Positions 27,163-35,477 of a stretch of 64,000 nucleotides of DNA are shown in pieces. Both the position numbers and the translations under genes were made by a program. The notes under the pieces are model-generated. The model had not been told where the DNA came from. It made no database searches and was given only the letters and a program-made list of their open reading frames with translations. Source of the stretch: JBFXIE01 sp050176255 (GTDB lineage Bacteria; Pseudomonadota; Gammaproteobacteria; Burkholderiales; Burkholderiaceae_C); the NCBI RefSeq assembly GCF_050176255.1, contig NZ_JBFXIE010000003.1; one strand, 5' to 3'. Each line of letters begins with the position of its first letter. The stretch's first letter is position 1.

Positions 27163-27387
27163 CTACCCCTGCTGGGCTTTCACGATAGCGGCGGCAGCAA
27201 CAGCCGCCGCTTCATTGTCGGCAGCCTCACGCGCCCACCAGGCTGGCTGGGCGGCAGCACTCGACAGCGCCCCGGCTGCCCACATGGCAAGCTCCTTGTC
27301 ACCCAGATTGATCGCCTGAGTGAATACCGCGCCAAGCTGCCACAGCTCGTCGGCCAGTTTCTGATATTCGGCAGCGGTCGGCATCAC
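27163..27387 (-). CDS. Small hypothetical protein (74 aa)
   Basis: The Ala-rich helical protein (AAEYQKLADELWQLGAVFTQ; Trp pair in PAWWARE) overlaps the kfrA stop by 4 bp and so shares its transcript. No family recognised. It may be a small partner of KfrA, comparable in place to KfrB/KfrC of IncP plasmids but much shorter. Confidence 0.7.
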   Translation of the reverse strand: MMPTAAEYQKLADELWQLGAVFTQAINLGDKELAMWAAGALSSAAAQPAWWAREAADNEAAAVAAAAIVKAQQG

Positions 27388-28022
27388 TCACTCCGACCCT
27401 TTTTGACCCCCTTCGGCGCAACACCTGCCGCAGCCAGCCGCTCTTCCAGGCTGGCAAGCTGCCGCTGAACATCGCTAGCCTTGGCAAGTTGGCCTTGCAG
27501 GTCGATCACCTGCTGCTCCGCTTTGGCGAGTACAGCACGGGCTTCCCGCAGTTCGCCCTCCATGCGTATTGCGTGTTCGGCACGCTCTTCCAGACGGCCA
27601 ACCTTCAATTCCAGTGCCCGATTTGCCTCGCGCAGCGCGGCAAGCTCATCGGCACGGGCGGCGTCCTGCGCCTCCAGCCGGGCGATTTCCTCGGTTGCTT
27701 CGGCCAGTTCGGCCTTCAATGCGTTCACGCGGGCCTCTGCGTCCTTGCGCACTGCCTCGGACTCCACCCGCGCCTGCTGGGCTAACTCGGCGTAGATGCT
27801 GCGCACGAGGTCTGCCCCGCGTGCCAGCAGGGCATCCGGCACTTCTACCGCAACCTCTTCACCTTTCCCGCGCCGGGCCTCCCAGTCGGCCAGCATCGGC
27901 TTGAGCGTGGTGAATGACCCGCCGACTCGCTGCTGGATCAGCCGGAAGGTGGGCTTTCCGCCTGCGGCGACGATGGCATCAGCGGCGGCATCAACCGCCT
28001 GTTGAGTGACGACCTGCTGCAT
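27384..28022 (-). CDS. kfrA: KfrA-type DNA-binding protein
   Basis: The 212-aa protein has an N-terminal KfrA_N domain (~1-60: QQAVDAAADAIVAAGGKPTF, GGSFTTLKPMLADWE) followed by a long alanine/glutamate coiled coil (~75-195). KfrA proteins of IncP and related plasmids bind their own promoter and assist stable maintenance. A perfect palindrome at 28056-28076 lies 34 bp upstream of the ATG and is the expected operator. Confidence 0.9.
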   Translation of the reverse strand: MQQVVTQQAVDAAADAIVAAGGKPTFRLIQQRVGGSFTTLKPMLADWEARRGKGEEVAVEVPDALLARGADLVRSIYAELAQQARVESEAVRKDAEARVNALKAELAEATEEIARLEAQDAARADELAALREANRALELKVGRLEERAEHAIRMEGELREARAVLAKAEQQVIDLQGQLAKASDVQRQLASLEERLAAAGVAPKGVKKGRSE

Positions 28023-28047
28023 GGCTGCCTCTTTCCCATCGTAACAT

Positions 28048-28076
28048 CATAACGTGTTACGTTATGATAACGTAAC
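28048..28076. promoter_or_regulatory. Overlapping palindromes, probable KfrA operator/promoter
   Basis: Arms GTTACGTTAT/ATAACGTAAC around one central G form a perfect 10-bp-arm palindrome at 28056-28076. A second, CATAACG/CGTTATG with TGTTA between, overlaps it at 28048-28066. Their place 26-54 bp before the kfrA start fits autoregulation. Binding by KfrA is inferred. Confidence 0.7.
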
Positions 28077-28890
28077 GGTGATAAAACACCAAGAGGAAAC
28101 AGCCTTCGCTCCCGTTGGTCGCTGCGCGTCCGCCCGTGGACAACCTGCCCGCCCACAGCGCAAGGCTGTGGACGGCCCGCCGCTGGCGGGTACGCAGGTA
28201 TACCCACCGGCTCCCTTGCTTGGGCTACTCGCATTCTTCAAATGCTGGATGGGCTACTTGCTGACGCCGCGCTGCGCTCGTTGTCGGCCAGCCGACAAGC
28301 GCGGAAAGCTGCGCATTCCCGCCTTGCCGACCGGCTCCGCTGGGAAACAGCCAGAAACGGCCCACGGCGAGCCATTCTGCATGGCCTGTGCCAGCATGGC
28401 CTCCGCTTAGAAAACGTCATACCGGGCGATTCTGGGCGCTTCTCGTGGGACTCCAGCGAAGGGGCAGGGTCAAGGGGTTGGTGCGGCCCGCAGACCGCGC
28501 AGCGGTCGAGGACACGGCCCCTTGACGCTGAACCGCAGCGGACAGCCTGTGCGAGTGGGGCAAGGACGAAGGGCGAAGCCCGCCACGCCTGCTCCCCGAG
28601 CCTCACGGCGGCGAGTGGCCCCCGGCAGGGCCGCCGGAGGCATATTGAAAACAGCCGACGCCAAGTAGCCCCTGTCATTCTTTGAATGACGAGTAGCCGT
28701 AAGGAGGCCGGTGGGTAACGGCTTGCCGTTATCCACGGGCTGACGCGCAGCGACCGGAGGGAGCGAAGGCTGTGGGGAACTCGCTTGCGAGTTATCCACA
28801 GTGCTCTGCTGGTAGAAGAAGAGTAGAAGAAAGGTAGAAGCGAAAAAATGTTGTTTTTCTTCAATTAAATCAATTGCTTGCAAATGGCGT
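28077..28890. other. Non-coding replication-origin region (probable oriV)
   Basis: About 800 bp between the kfrA promoter and the iterons holds no convincing gene. It contains a perfect DnaA box TTATCCACA at 28792-28800 and a near match TTATCCACG at 28729-28737. A TCAAGGGG/CCCCTTGA inverted repeat lies at 28470-28477 and 28518-28525. An A/T-rich purine-tract stretch at ~28810-28880 could be the unwinding element. With the adjacent iterons and trfA this forms a plasmid-type origin. A 147-codon open frame at 28242-28685 has no protein-like features and is not called. Confidence 0.65.
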
Positions 28891-28975
28891 GCGCGATGCT
28901 ATCCCGATAAAGCGCGATGCCATCCCGATAAAGCGCGATGCTATCCCGACGAGGGCGCGACGCTATCCCGATGAA
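28891..28975 (+). repeat. Four iterons of ~21 bp
   Basis: Units begin at 28891, 28912, 28933 and 28955. The first reads GCGCGATGCTATCCCGAT followed by AAA. The second differs by one base, the third and fourth by a few, and one spacing is 22 bp. Near-helical spacing, adjacency to trfA and to DnaA boxes support Rep-binding iterons. Confidence 0.8.
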
Positions 28976-29008
28976 AAACGTCCCACTTTGTGGGTCGTTG
29001 GCGGAACG

Positions 29009-29923
29009 CTATACCACTGCTTCCGGGAGCCACAGAGCAAGCTGCGGGTTGCCTCGTGTGCTGTCCTCGACCTTGTGGGCCGTGATGATCTCAAGCCGCT
29101 CCAGCTCGCGCACAGCGCGGGCTAAAGCGTCGCGGAAATCACGCATCCGCCCGCTGTATTCCATCTTGCCCTTGAGCCAGTCCAGTGCGTACCGCTGTAC
29201 TGGGTCAGCGGACGTGGCCACCAGCCGCTGCAATGTCTTGGCCATGTCCTGCCCGCGCCCGATCTGCATCCGCTTGTCCCAGTCGATCAGGCTGTATTCC
29301 CGATTGCCGAAAATCTGTACCCAGCGGGGATCTAGGCTGTAGCTGTACGTCTCGGCCTCGTCGTCGTAGCTGAAGGCCGCGATGATGCGGAAAGACACCG
29401 TTTTGCCGATGCTGTACCGGGTCGAGCCGTCCGGCTTCTTGGCCTCAAGGAACAGTGTGGCCTCTGTCAGCGCCTTGATACGGCGATGTAGCCATTCGTA
29501 ATCGTGCTTGCCCGTGCTGCGCTTGAGCCTGCGCAGCAGCTTGGCGCGGTTGAGCGGCACTGATGTGCCCAAGCGGAACGGCTGGGCGAAGGCGATCAAT
29601 GCCATGATGAGGTCGCCGTCTGCTTCGTCCAGTTGCTCCCCGGTGTACTCCAGCACGCAATCCCGCCGCGTCACCATCACAGCTTGCCGATGGAATTTGC
29701 GTTTCCCTCGTGCGATGGGAGCAATGAGGCTTGATCTGTTCAGATGGTTTGGAAAGGCTCCAATATCGAAGCCGGGCAAGAACATCTGGCGGGGTTCATT
29801 TGCTGCTCGCTGCTCTGCCTGCTCTGCTACTTCGGCAGCTTTCTGCTTGATCCACGCCAGTGGATCGCGCTTGGGCTTGGCTTCTTCCAAGCCAGCGTCC
29901 AGCAAGCTGCCCAAGCTGCGCAT
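29009..29923 (-). CDS. trfA: TrfA-type plasmid replication initiator
   Basis: The 304-aa protein matches the TrfA family of IncP plasmids. FLPGFDIGAFPNHLNRSSL and LEYTGEQLDEADGDLIMALI are followed by the basic region KLLRRLKRSTGKHDYEWLHR, then a second winged-helix half (SYSLDPRWVQIFGNREYSLI). TrfA binds oriV iterons and recruits DnaA/DnaB. The ATG at 29923 is preferred because longer frames run into the alpA gene. The iterons lie just downstream of its stop. Its presence means the excised circle could replicate. Confidence 0.88.
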   Translation of the reverse strand: MRSLGSLLDAGLEEAKPKRDPLAWIKQKAAEVAEQAEQRAANEPRQMFLPGFDIGAFPNHLNRSSLIAPIARGKRKFHRQAVMVTRRDCVLEYTGEQLDEADGDLIMALIAFAQPFRLGTSVPLNRAKLLRRLKRSTGKHDYEWLHRRIKALTEATLFLEAKKPDGSTRYSIGKTVSFRIIAAFSYDDEAETYSYSLDPRWVQIFGNREYSLIDWDKRMQIGRGQDMAKTLQRLVATSADPVQRYALDWLKGKMEYSGRMRDFRDALARAVRELERLEIITAHKVEDSTRGNPQLALWLPEAVV

Positions 29924-29961
29924 CGTCGAATCCTGACCCTTGGCCTGCGGGAACGCGGCGA

Positions 29962-30183
29962 TCAGGGATAGACAGCGTTGTTGCTGGCGGCGCGTGCGGC
30001 AGCGGCCTTCTGTTCGAGCCACGCATCAATCTCGTGCTCAAGCCAGCCGACGACACGCTTGTTGATCTGGATGGATACCGGGAATGTCGGATCAGCGCGG
30101 GAGATGCGCCAAAGCGTCACTTCATTGATTTCGCCCAGCTTCTCGCAGACAGCCTTCTTGCGTAAAATCCTCATCGTCATCAC
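29962..30183 (-). CDS. AlpA-family transcriptional regulator/excisionase
   Basis: The 73-aa helix-turn-helix protein (KAVCEKLGEINEVTLWRISR, then VVGWLEHEIDAWLEQK) matches AlpA/MerR-like regulators that control P4-type integrases and excision. It is placed at the right end, ~230 bp from attR, and upstream of trfA on the same strand, so it may regulate both excision and replication. Confidence 0.85.
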   Translation of the reverse strand: MMTMRILRKKAVCEKLGEINEVTLWRISRADPTFPVSIQINKRVVGWLEHEIDAWLEQKAAAARAASNNAVYP

Positions 30184-30337
30184 CCCTGCATTTCGATTGA
30201 ATGCAGGCAGTTTCAGACGGCTGGCCGGTCACGGTCACAGATTCCCAGAAGGGAATTTTCGCATCAAAAAATCCGAAAGCTGCGATGCGGTACAGGCAAG
30301 CGATACGCGGGCCTCGCTCCGGGTAGCAGCGGCCAAA

Positions 30338-30346
30338 GTGTATATG
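30338..30346 (+). repeat. GTGTATATG copy near right end (putative arm-type site)
   Basis: This is the third copy of the motif present twice on the left arm (2391-2399 and 2423-2431), here 66 bp inside attR. The shared motif at both ends supports integrase or excisionase binding on each arm. Confidence 0.45.
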
Positions 30347-30411
30347 AAAGTGACTACAAGATGAGAGGAAACAAGGTGGGCACCGCTTATACAAATGCTT
30401 TTCGGCCAGAC

Positions 30412-30429
30412 TTCTTGTTTAACGTCTGA
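30412..30429 (+). repeat. Right attachment site (attR core)
   Basis: TTCTTGTTTAACGTCTGA encodes Phe-Leu-Phe-Asn-Val-stop, the exact C-terminus of YchF, with two synonymous differences from 2231-2248. It is followed by 37 bp to the end of ugd. It marks the right junction of the element. Confidence 0.75.
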
Positions 30430-30440
30430 CCTTGCGCGGG

Positions 30441-30461
30441 CGACCGCCTGCGCGGCGGTCG
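30441..30461 (-). terminator. GC-rich hairpin downstream of ugd
   Basis: Arms CGACCGCC/GGCGGTCG (8 bp, 5-nt loop) start 6 bp after the ugd stop. No T-run follows on the minus strand, so intrinsic termination is uncertain; it may only stabilise the mRNA end. Confidence 0.35.
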
Positions 30462-30466
30462 GCGGT

Positions 30467-31807
30467 TCAGGCGGTCGGCTTCAGCGCAGGCCGGCCGATC
30501 GACACGTAGCCCAGACCATGCCGGGTCACAGTGGCGGGATCGTACAGGTTGCGGCCGTCGAACACCAGGCGGTCCTTGAGCAACTGCGCCATTTGCTCGA
30601 AGTCGGGAACGCGAAAGATTTTCCATTCGGTGACGATGGCCAGCACATCCGCGCCCTGCAGTGCCTCAGCGGGGCTGGCGCACAAGGTCAGGTCGGGGCG
30701 CGGGCCGAAGATGCGGTGCGCCTCGTCCATGGCCACCGGGTCGTGCGCGCGCACCTGCGCGCCCGCCGCCCACAGCGCGTGCAGCAGGGTGCGGCTGGGC
30801 GCCTCGCGCATGTCGTCGGTCTCGGGCTTGAAGGCCAGGCCCCACACGGCAATGGTCTTGCCCTGCAGGCTGCCGCCGTAGTGGGCAATGATGCGGTCGG
30901 CCAGCACCTGGCGCTGGGCATCGTTGCGGCGCTCTACGGCCAGCAACACCTCGGGTGCAAAGCCGATGGACTGCGCGGTGTGGATCAGCGCCTTGACGTC
31001 CTTGGGAAAGCAGCTGCCGCCGTAACCCACGCCGGGGTAGATGAAGTGGTAGCCGATGCGCGGGTCGCTGCCAATGCCGCGGCGCACGGCCTCAATGTCG
31101 GCTCCCAGCCGTTCGGCCAGGTTGGCCATCTCGTTGATGAAGCTGATCTTGGTGGCCAGCATGGCGTTGGCCGCGTACTTGGTCAGTTCGGCGCTTTTCA
31201 CGTCCATCAGCACGATGCGGTCGTGGTTGCGGTTGAACGGCGCGTACAGCTCGCGCAGCTGGCGCTCGGCCTGCGGGCTGCTGGTGCCGATGATGATGCG
31301 GTCGGGCCGTTTGCAGTCGGCCACCGCCGCGCCTTCCTTGAGGAATTCAGGGTTGGAGACCACCTCGAAGGCGATGTCGGCGCCGCGCCCTGCCAGCACC
31401 GCACGCACCGTGTCGGCCACCTTGTCGGCGGTGCCCACCGGCACGGTGGACTTGTTGACGATGATCTTGGGCGCGGCCATGTGCGTGGCAATGGTGCGCG
31501 CCACGGCCAGCACATGCTGCAGGTCGGCGCTGCCGTCTTCGTCCGGCGGCGTGCCGACGGCCAGGAAGATCAGCGCGCCGTGGGCCACGCCTTGTGCGGC
31601 GTCGGTGGTGAAGCGCAGGCGCCCGGCGGCCTGGTTGGCCTGCACCATGGGTTGCAGCCCCGGCTCGTGGATGGGCACCTGCCCGGCCTGCAGCGCGGCC
31701 ACCTTGGACTGGTCGATGTCCACGCACACCACGTCGTGGCCTACGTCGGCCAGTACCGCGCCCTGTACCAGACCGACGTAGCCGGTGCCAAAAACTGTGA
31801 CTTTCAT
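30467..31807 (-). CDS. ugd: UDP-glucose 6-dehydrogenase
   Basis: The 446-aa enzyme oxidises UDP-glucose to UDP-glucuronate with two NAD+. The N-terminal Rossmann motif is [16 protein letters not shown], which sets the start at 31807. The catalytic Cys lies in [10 protein letters not shown], with further family segments [10 protein letters not shown] and [15 protein letters not shown]. The start overlaps the epimerase stop by 4 bp (ATGA), so they are coupled: the product goes straight to the UDP-glucuronate epimerase. Confidence 0.96.
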   Translation of the reverse strand: MKVTVFGTGYVGLVQGAVLADVGHDVVCVDIDQSKVAALQAGQVPIHEPGLQPMVQANQAAGRLRFTTDAAQGVAHGALIFLAVGTPPDEDGSADLQHVLAVARTIATHMAAPKIIVNKSTVPVGTADKVADTVRAVLAGRGADIAFEVVSNPEFLKEGAAVADCKRPDRIIIGTSSPQAERQLRELYAPFNRNHDRIVLMDVKSAELTKYAANAMLATKISFINEMANLAERLGADIEAVRRGIGSDPRIGYHFIYPGVGYGGSCFPKDVKALIHTAQSIGFAPEVLLAVERRNDAQRQVLADRIIAHYGGSLQGKTIAVWGLAFKPETDDMREAPSRTLLHALWAAGAQVRAHDPVAMDEAHRIFGPRPDLTLCASPAEALQGADVLAIVTEWKIFRVPDFEQMAQLLKDRLVFDGRNLYDPATVTRHGLGYVSIGRPALKPTA

Positions 31808-32814
31808 GGCTTGTAGAAATCCTTGTACCAGTGGACGAAGTGCGCCACGCCTTCCTGCACGGGCGTGGCCGGCGCAAAACCGGTCCACGCCGCCAGGGCC
31901 GACGTGTCGGCGGCCGTGCTGTGCATGTCGCCGGGCTGTATCGGCATCATGTTCTTGCGCGCCGTGATGCCCAGGGCCGACTCCAGCGCGGTGATGTAGT
32001 CCATCAGCACCGTGGGGGTGCTGTTGCCGATGTTGAAGATGCGATACGGCGCGCTGCTGGTGCCGGGGTGGGGCACCAGCGGGTCGTGGTCGGCAGCCGG
32101 GGTGGCGGGCTTGTCCAGCACGCGCAGCACGCCCTCCACGATGTCGTCGATGTAGGTGAAGTCACGCACCAGCTGGCCCTGGCCGTACACGTCGATGGGC
32201 TCGCCCGCCAGCATGGCGCGTGTGAACTTGAACAGCGCCATGTCTGGCCGCCCCCAGGGGCCGTACACCGTGAAAAAGCGCAGGCCGGTGGTGGGCAGGC
32301 CGTACAGGTGGGCGTAGCTGTGGGCCATCACCTCGTTGGCTTTCTTGGTGGCGGCGTAGTAGCTGATGGGGTGATCCACCGCGTCGCGCTCGCTGTAGGG
32401 CAGTCGGGCATTGCCGCCATAGACGCTGGAGCTGCTGGCAAACACCAGGTGCGCCACCTGCTGCGCGCGGCAGCCCTGCAGGATGTTGCCAAAGCCCAGC
32501 AGGTTGGAGTCGGTGTAGTCGTCGGGCTGGTCGATGGAGTAGCGCACGCCTGCCTGCGCCGCCAGGTGCAGCACGCGGGTGGGGCGCACGCGTTCAAACA
32601 GCGCGCGCATGGCCTGCCTGTCGGCCACGTCGGTGCGCTCGAAGGTGAAACCGGGGTGCTGCAGCAGACGCGCCAGGCGTGCTTCTTTCAGGCTGACCTC
32701 GTAATAGGCGTTGAGGTTGTCTATGCCCACCACCTGCTCGCCGCGCGCCAGCAGCGCCTGCGCGCAGTGCATTCCGATGAAGCCGGCGCAGCCGGTGACC
32801 AGGGTGACGCTCAT
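31804..32814 (-). CDS. UDP-glucuronate 4-epimerase-like NAD-dependent epimerase
   Basis: The 336-aa extended SDR starts [16 protein letters not shown] (NAD site TGxxGFIG). Ser-Tyr-x3-Lys is visible as ASSSSVYG and [10 protein letters not shown], and [15 protein letters not shown] is the signature of the LpsL/Cap1J/WbpP-type UDP-glucuronate epimerases. It makes UDP-galacturonate from UDP-glucuronate. It overlaps both ugd and the GT39 gene by 4 bp. The longer upstream frame is rejected because it lies in the GT39 gene. Confidence 0.92.
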   Translation of the reverse strand: MSVTLVTGCAGFIGMHCAQALLARGEQVVGIDNLNAYYEVSLKEARLARLLQHPGFTFERTDVADRQAMRALFERVRPTRVLHLAAQAGVRYSIDQPDDYTDSNLLGFGNILQGCRAQQVAHLVFASSSSVYGGNARLPYSERDAVDHPISYYAATKKANEVMAHSYAHLYGLPTTGLRFFTVYGPWGRPDMALFKFTRAMLAGEPIDVYGQGQLVRDFTYIDDIVEGVLRVLDKPATPAADHDPLVPHPGTSSAPYRIFNIGNSTPTVLMDYITALESALGITARKNMMPIQPGDMHSTAADTSALAAWTGFAPATPVQEGVAHFVHWYKDFYKP

Positions 32815-34328
32815 GGTTGCCTTTGCGGGGGTTGCCAGATGTATTCGTAGTGCGCGGGGGGCGTGCCTTCGCGCACCATGCGAAATGGTAGCCGGATGGA
32901 CTGTACCGGCTGCGGCGCAATGCCTGCCTGCGCCTTGGTCCACCAGTCGGGCTCCACGCGGTCGGTGCGCGAGATGAGCAGCATGCCGGCGCCGGCACGC
33001 TGGCTGCGCGCGGCGTGGCCGGCCACGCAGGTGGCCACGTCTTCTTCGGCTGATGTGCAGGCATCCACCGGGGCATCGGGAAAGCGCAGACGCAGCATGC
33101 CGGCCATCATGTGATCCGCCGCGATGATGGGGCTGGTACCGTCGTACCCGGCCTGGCGCAGTGCGTCGGCCAGCTGCAGGGCGGGGTGGTTCAGCTCGTC
33201 CACATCGCCGCGCAGGCCGCTGATCCAGGGCCTGGCGCCGGCCGCGATGAGGATGGCCACCGCCACCACTGCAATGGCGGCGCTGTAGCGCCCGCCGCGC
33301 GCGTGGCGCTGCAGCTCGGGGCGCGCCGCAAAGGCCGCCAGGGGCAGCACGCACAGCAGCGGCACCACCCAGCGCCCCTTGAAGCTGCTGACCCCCGCAA
33401 ACACCACCATGCCCAGCAGCGCCAGCATGACCAGCAGCAGGTAGCGCATGAACACCCGGTGCATGGGCGCGGACGCGGGCGCCAGCGGCGGGCGCCACCA
33501 GGCCGAGCGAAAAGCCCACAGCGCAATCAACGCCCACAGCGCCACGGTGCCCGCCACGCCCTGGCCCAGCATCTGCCCCAGGCCGCTGACCATGCTGCCT
33601 TGCGGCTGAATGTTCATCTTGCCGATGGTCTCAGCCGTGGCTTCGGCCAGGTGCGATGCCAGCCAGACGGCATGCGGCAGCACCACGGCCAGCCCCACCA
33701 CGGGCGCCCACCACCAGCCGGGCGACAGCAGCGCGCGGCGGGTCTCTGGCACGGACAGCGCCGCCACCAGCATGGCGGCGGCCACGAGCGCAAAGCTGTA
33801 CTTGGCCAGCAGCCCGCAGCCGCACACCAGCCCCAGCAGGGCAAAGTCGCGCTGGCGGGGCTGGCGGGCGATGCGCAGCAGCAGCCACCAGGCGCCGCAG
33901 GTCATGGCCGTGACCAGGATGGTGTGGGTCTGGTCGCGCACCGAGGCCCAGCCCAGCGGCGGCAGCAGCAGCATGCCGGCCGATGCCCAGAACGCGCCGC
34001 GCTCGTCCAGCAGCTCGCGCCCGGCCAGGTACATCAGCGCAAAAGCCAGCGCCAGCAGCGAATGTTTGAGCGCCGACAGCGCCAGCACGCTGGGCCCCAG
34101 CACTTGGTTGGCCAGCCACTGCAGCCAGGTGTAGAGCGGCGGCTGCGCGCCATAGCCCAGCGCCAGCTGCTGCGACCACAGCATCTGTTCGGCCTCGTCC
34201 CACTTCAGTGCGGGCGACACGGCCACCCGCACCGCCACATGGGCCAGTGCCATGGCCAGCAGCCAATACAGCGGGTGGGCGGACGGCAGGCGCGAGGCAG
34301 GCGCGCTGGGCAACGGGGAGCTATTCAT
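32811..34328 (-). CDS. ArnT-like GT39 glycosyltransferase (lipid-linked sugar donor)
   Basis: The 505-aa polytopic membrane protein starts MNSSPLPSAP with the first TM at ~19-36. The first periplasmic loop has the acidic ALKWDEAEQMLW motif and QPPLYTWLQW typical of PMT_2/ArnT/RgtA-type enzymes. About ten TM segments follow, then a ~130-residue soluble C-terminal domain. Such enzymes transfer a sugar from polyprenyl phosphate to lipid A, core or protein in the periplasm. The neighbours suggest a uronic acid as the sugar. Confidence 0.88.
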   Translation of the reverse strand: MNSSPLPSAPASRLPSAHPLYWLLAMALAHVAVRVAVSPALKWDEAEQMLWSQQLALGYGAQPPLYTWLQWLANQVLGPSVLALSALKHSLLALAFALMYLAGRELLDERGAFWASAGMLLLPPLGWASVRDQTHTILVTAMTCGAWWLLLRIARQPRQRDFALLGLVCGCGLLAKYSFALVAAAMLVAALSVPETRRALLSPGWWWAPVVGLAVVLPHAVWLASHLAEATAETIGKMNIQPQGSMVSGLGQMLGQGVAGTVALWALIALWAFRSAWWRPPLAPASAPMHRVFMRYLLLVMLALLGMVVFAGVSSFKGRWVVPLLCVLPLAAFAARPELQRHARGGRYSAAIAVVAVAILIAAGARPWISGLRGDVDELNHPALQLADALRQAGYDGTSPIIAADHMMAGMLRLRFPDAPVDACTSAEEDVATCVAGHAARSQRAGAGMLLISRTDRVEPDWWTKAQAGIAPQPVQSIRLPFRMVREGTPPAHYEYIWQPPQRQP

Positions 34329-34445
34329 GGACAGGCAGCAGGTGGCAGGCGTTGCCAGGCGCTTCGCAGCGTGGCGGGGTGGTTGCGGCAACGGCGCAAG
34401 GCACAATCGGGGCCGCCGATTATCCCGCCACATTCTGCTCCATCC

Positions 34446-35477
34446 ATGACCACCGCCCGAACCGCTGCGCCCGATGTTTCCATCGTGGTGCCCATCTACA
34501 ACGAGGTCGAAAACCTGCCCGATCTGGTCGAGCGCATCGCCCAGGCGATGGCGGCGCAGCCGCTCAGCTTCGAGCTGCTGGCCGTGGACGACGGATCCAA
34601 AGACGGCAGCGCCGACCGCCTGCGCGAGCTGGCCGCCACCCGCCCCTGGCTGCGCCCGGTGTTCCTGGCGCGCAACTACGGCCAGTCCAGCGCGCTGCAG
34701 GCCGGCTTTGACCGCGTGCGCGGCCGCTATGTGGTGACGCTGGACGCCGACCTGCAAAACGAGCCCGGCGACATCCCGCTGCTGCTGCAGCGCCTGGAGA
34801 GCGACCCCGGCGTGGACATGGTCAGTGGCTGGCGCAAGGACCGCCAGGATGCCGAGCTGTCGCGCAAGCTGCCCTCGCGCATTGCCAACAAGCTCATTTC
34901 CAACGCCACCGGTGTGCACCTGCACGACTACGGCTGCGCGCTCAAGGCCTACCGCCGCCCCATCATCGACCGCATCCGCCTGTATGGCGAGCTGCACCGC
35001 TTCATTCCCTCGCTGGCCAAGGAGGCCGGCGCGCGCATCACCGAAGTGCCGGTGCGCCACCATGCGCGTACGCGCGGTGTCTCCAAGTACGGCATCGACC
35101 GCACTTTCCGCGTCATCCTCGATCTGATCCTGATGGTGTTTCTGATGCGCTACCGCCAGCGCCCGCTGCACGCCTTTGGCGGGCTGGGGCTGTGGATGGC
35201 CGCGCCCGGCGCGCTGATCCTGACATGGCTGCTGGTGCAAAAGCTGATGGGCGAGGACATCGGCGGGCGCCCGCTGCTGATGGCCGGCATGATGCTGGTG
35301 CTGATTGGCGCGCAGTTCATCGCCGCCGGGCTCATTGGCGAGCTGCTCACCCGCATCTACCACGAGGCTGGCGGCGCGCCGCAGTTCCATGCGCAGGAGT
35401 ATGTGGTGGAAGATGAGTCAAAACAGCCCGCAGCGATTGATTTGCAAGCGCAAGCAGCTACACAAAAAATAGCGTGA
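34446..35477 (+). CDS. GT2 polyprenyl-phosphate sugar transferase (ArnC/DPM1-like)
   Basis: The 343-aa protein has a GT-A domain (1-235) with VSIVVPIYNEVENLPDL, the DxD-like TLDADLQNEPGD and YGCALKAYRR. Two C-terminal transmembrane helices follow (~245-310). This matches ArnC, GtrB and RgtE enzymes, which make undecaprenyl-phosphate sugars on the cytoplasmic face. It is divergent from the GT39 gene it probably feeds. The last ~17 residues (from ~326) are encoded by a dispersed palindromic repeat. The start is the ATG before TTARTAAPDVS. Confidence 0.9.
   Translation: MTTARTAAPDVSIVVPIYNEVENLPDLVERIAQAMAAQPLSFELLAVDDGSKDGSADRLRELAATRPWLRPVFLARNYGQSSALQAGFDRVRGRYVVTLDADLQNEPGDIPLLLQRLESDPGVDMVSGWRKDRQDAELSRKLPSRIANKLISNATGVHLHDYGCALKAYRRPIIDRIRLYGELHRFIPSLAKEAGARITEVPVRHHARTRGVSKYGIDRTFRVILDLILMVFLMRYRQRPLHAFGGLGLWMAAPGALILTWLLVQKLMGEDIGGRPLLMAGMMLVLIGAQFIAAGLIGELLTRIYHEAGGAPQFHAQEYVVEDESKQPAAIDLQAQAATQKIA
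35422..35470 (-). repeat. Dispersed palindromic repeat, inside the GT2 3' end
   Basis: On the minus strand it reads TGTGTAGCTGCTTGCGCTTG, then AAATCAATCGCTGCGGGC: the same half-palindrome family (TAGCTGnnnGCGCTTG…CGCTG) found at 36434, 50717, 53185 and 60238. It supplies the GT2 C-terminal tail codons. Confidence 0.7.

Larger units (their letters stand above)
2231..30429. mobile_element. Integrative mobilisable element with plasmid replicon, inserted in the 3' end of ychF
   Basis: The element is bounded by an 18-bp imperfect direct repeat formed from the ychF 3' end. A P4-type integrase lies just inside the left end and an AlpA-type regulator near the right end. The interior holds defence-like cargo, a MobA/MobL relaxase with divergent TraD, an orphan DotA/TraY, and a KfrA/TrfA plasmid-type control and replication block. 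The dispersed palindrome found repeatedly to the right of 35 kb was not seen inside it, and the cargo is visibly less G+C-rich than the flanks. No VirB4/VirD4-like or TraC/TraU-like ATPase gene is present, so transfer would need a helper. Confidence 0.85.

Noticed and set aside
28242..28685. 147-codon open frame in the origin region
   Set aside because: Its composition and lack of motif suggest non-coding origin DNA; no ribosome binding site is evident.
28891..28975. CRISPR array
   Set aside because: The repeats are adjacent ~21-bp units without unique spacers, so they are iterons; no cas genes are present in the window.
30395..31816. 473-codon plus-strand open frame opposite ugd
   Set aside because: Ugd motifs on the minus strand are complete; the plus frame is His/Val/Gly-rich low-complexity, typical of high-G+C antisense frames.
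33111..34445. Upstream extension of the GT2 frame
   Set aside because: It is antisense to the GT39 gene. The conserved GT2 domain starts only after the ATG at 34446.
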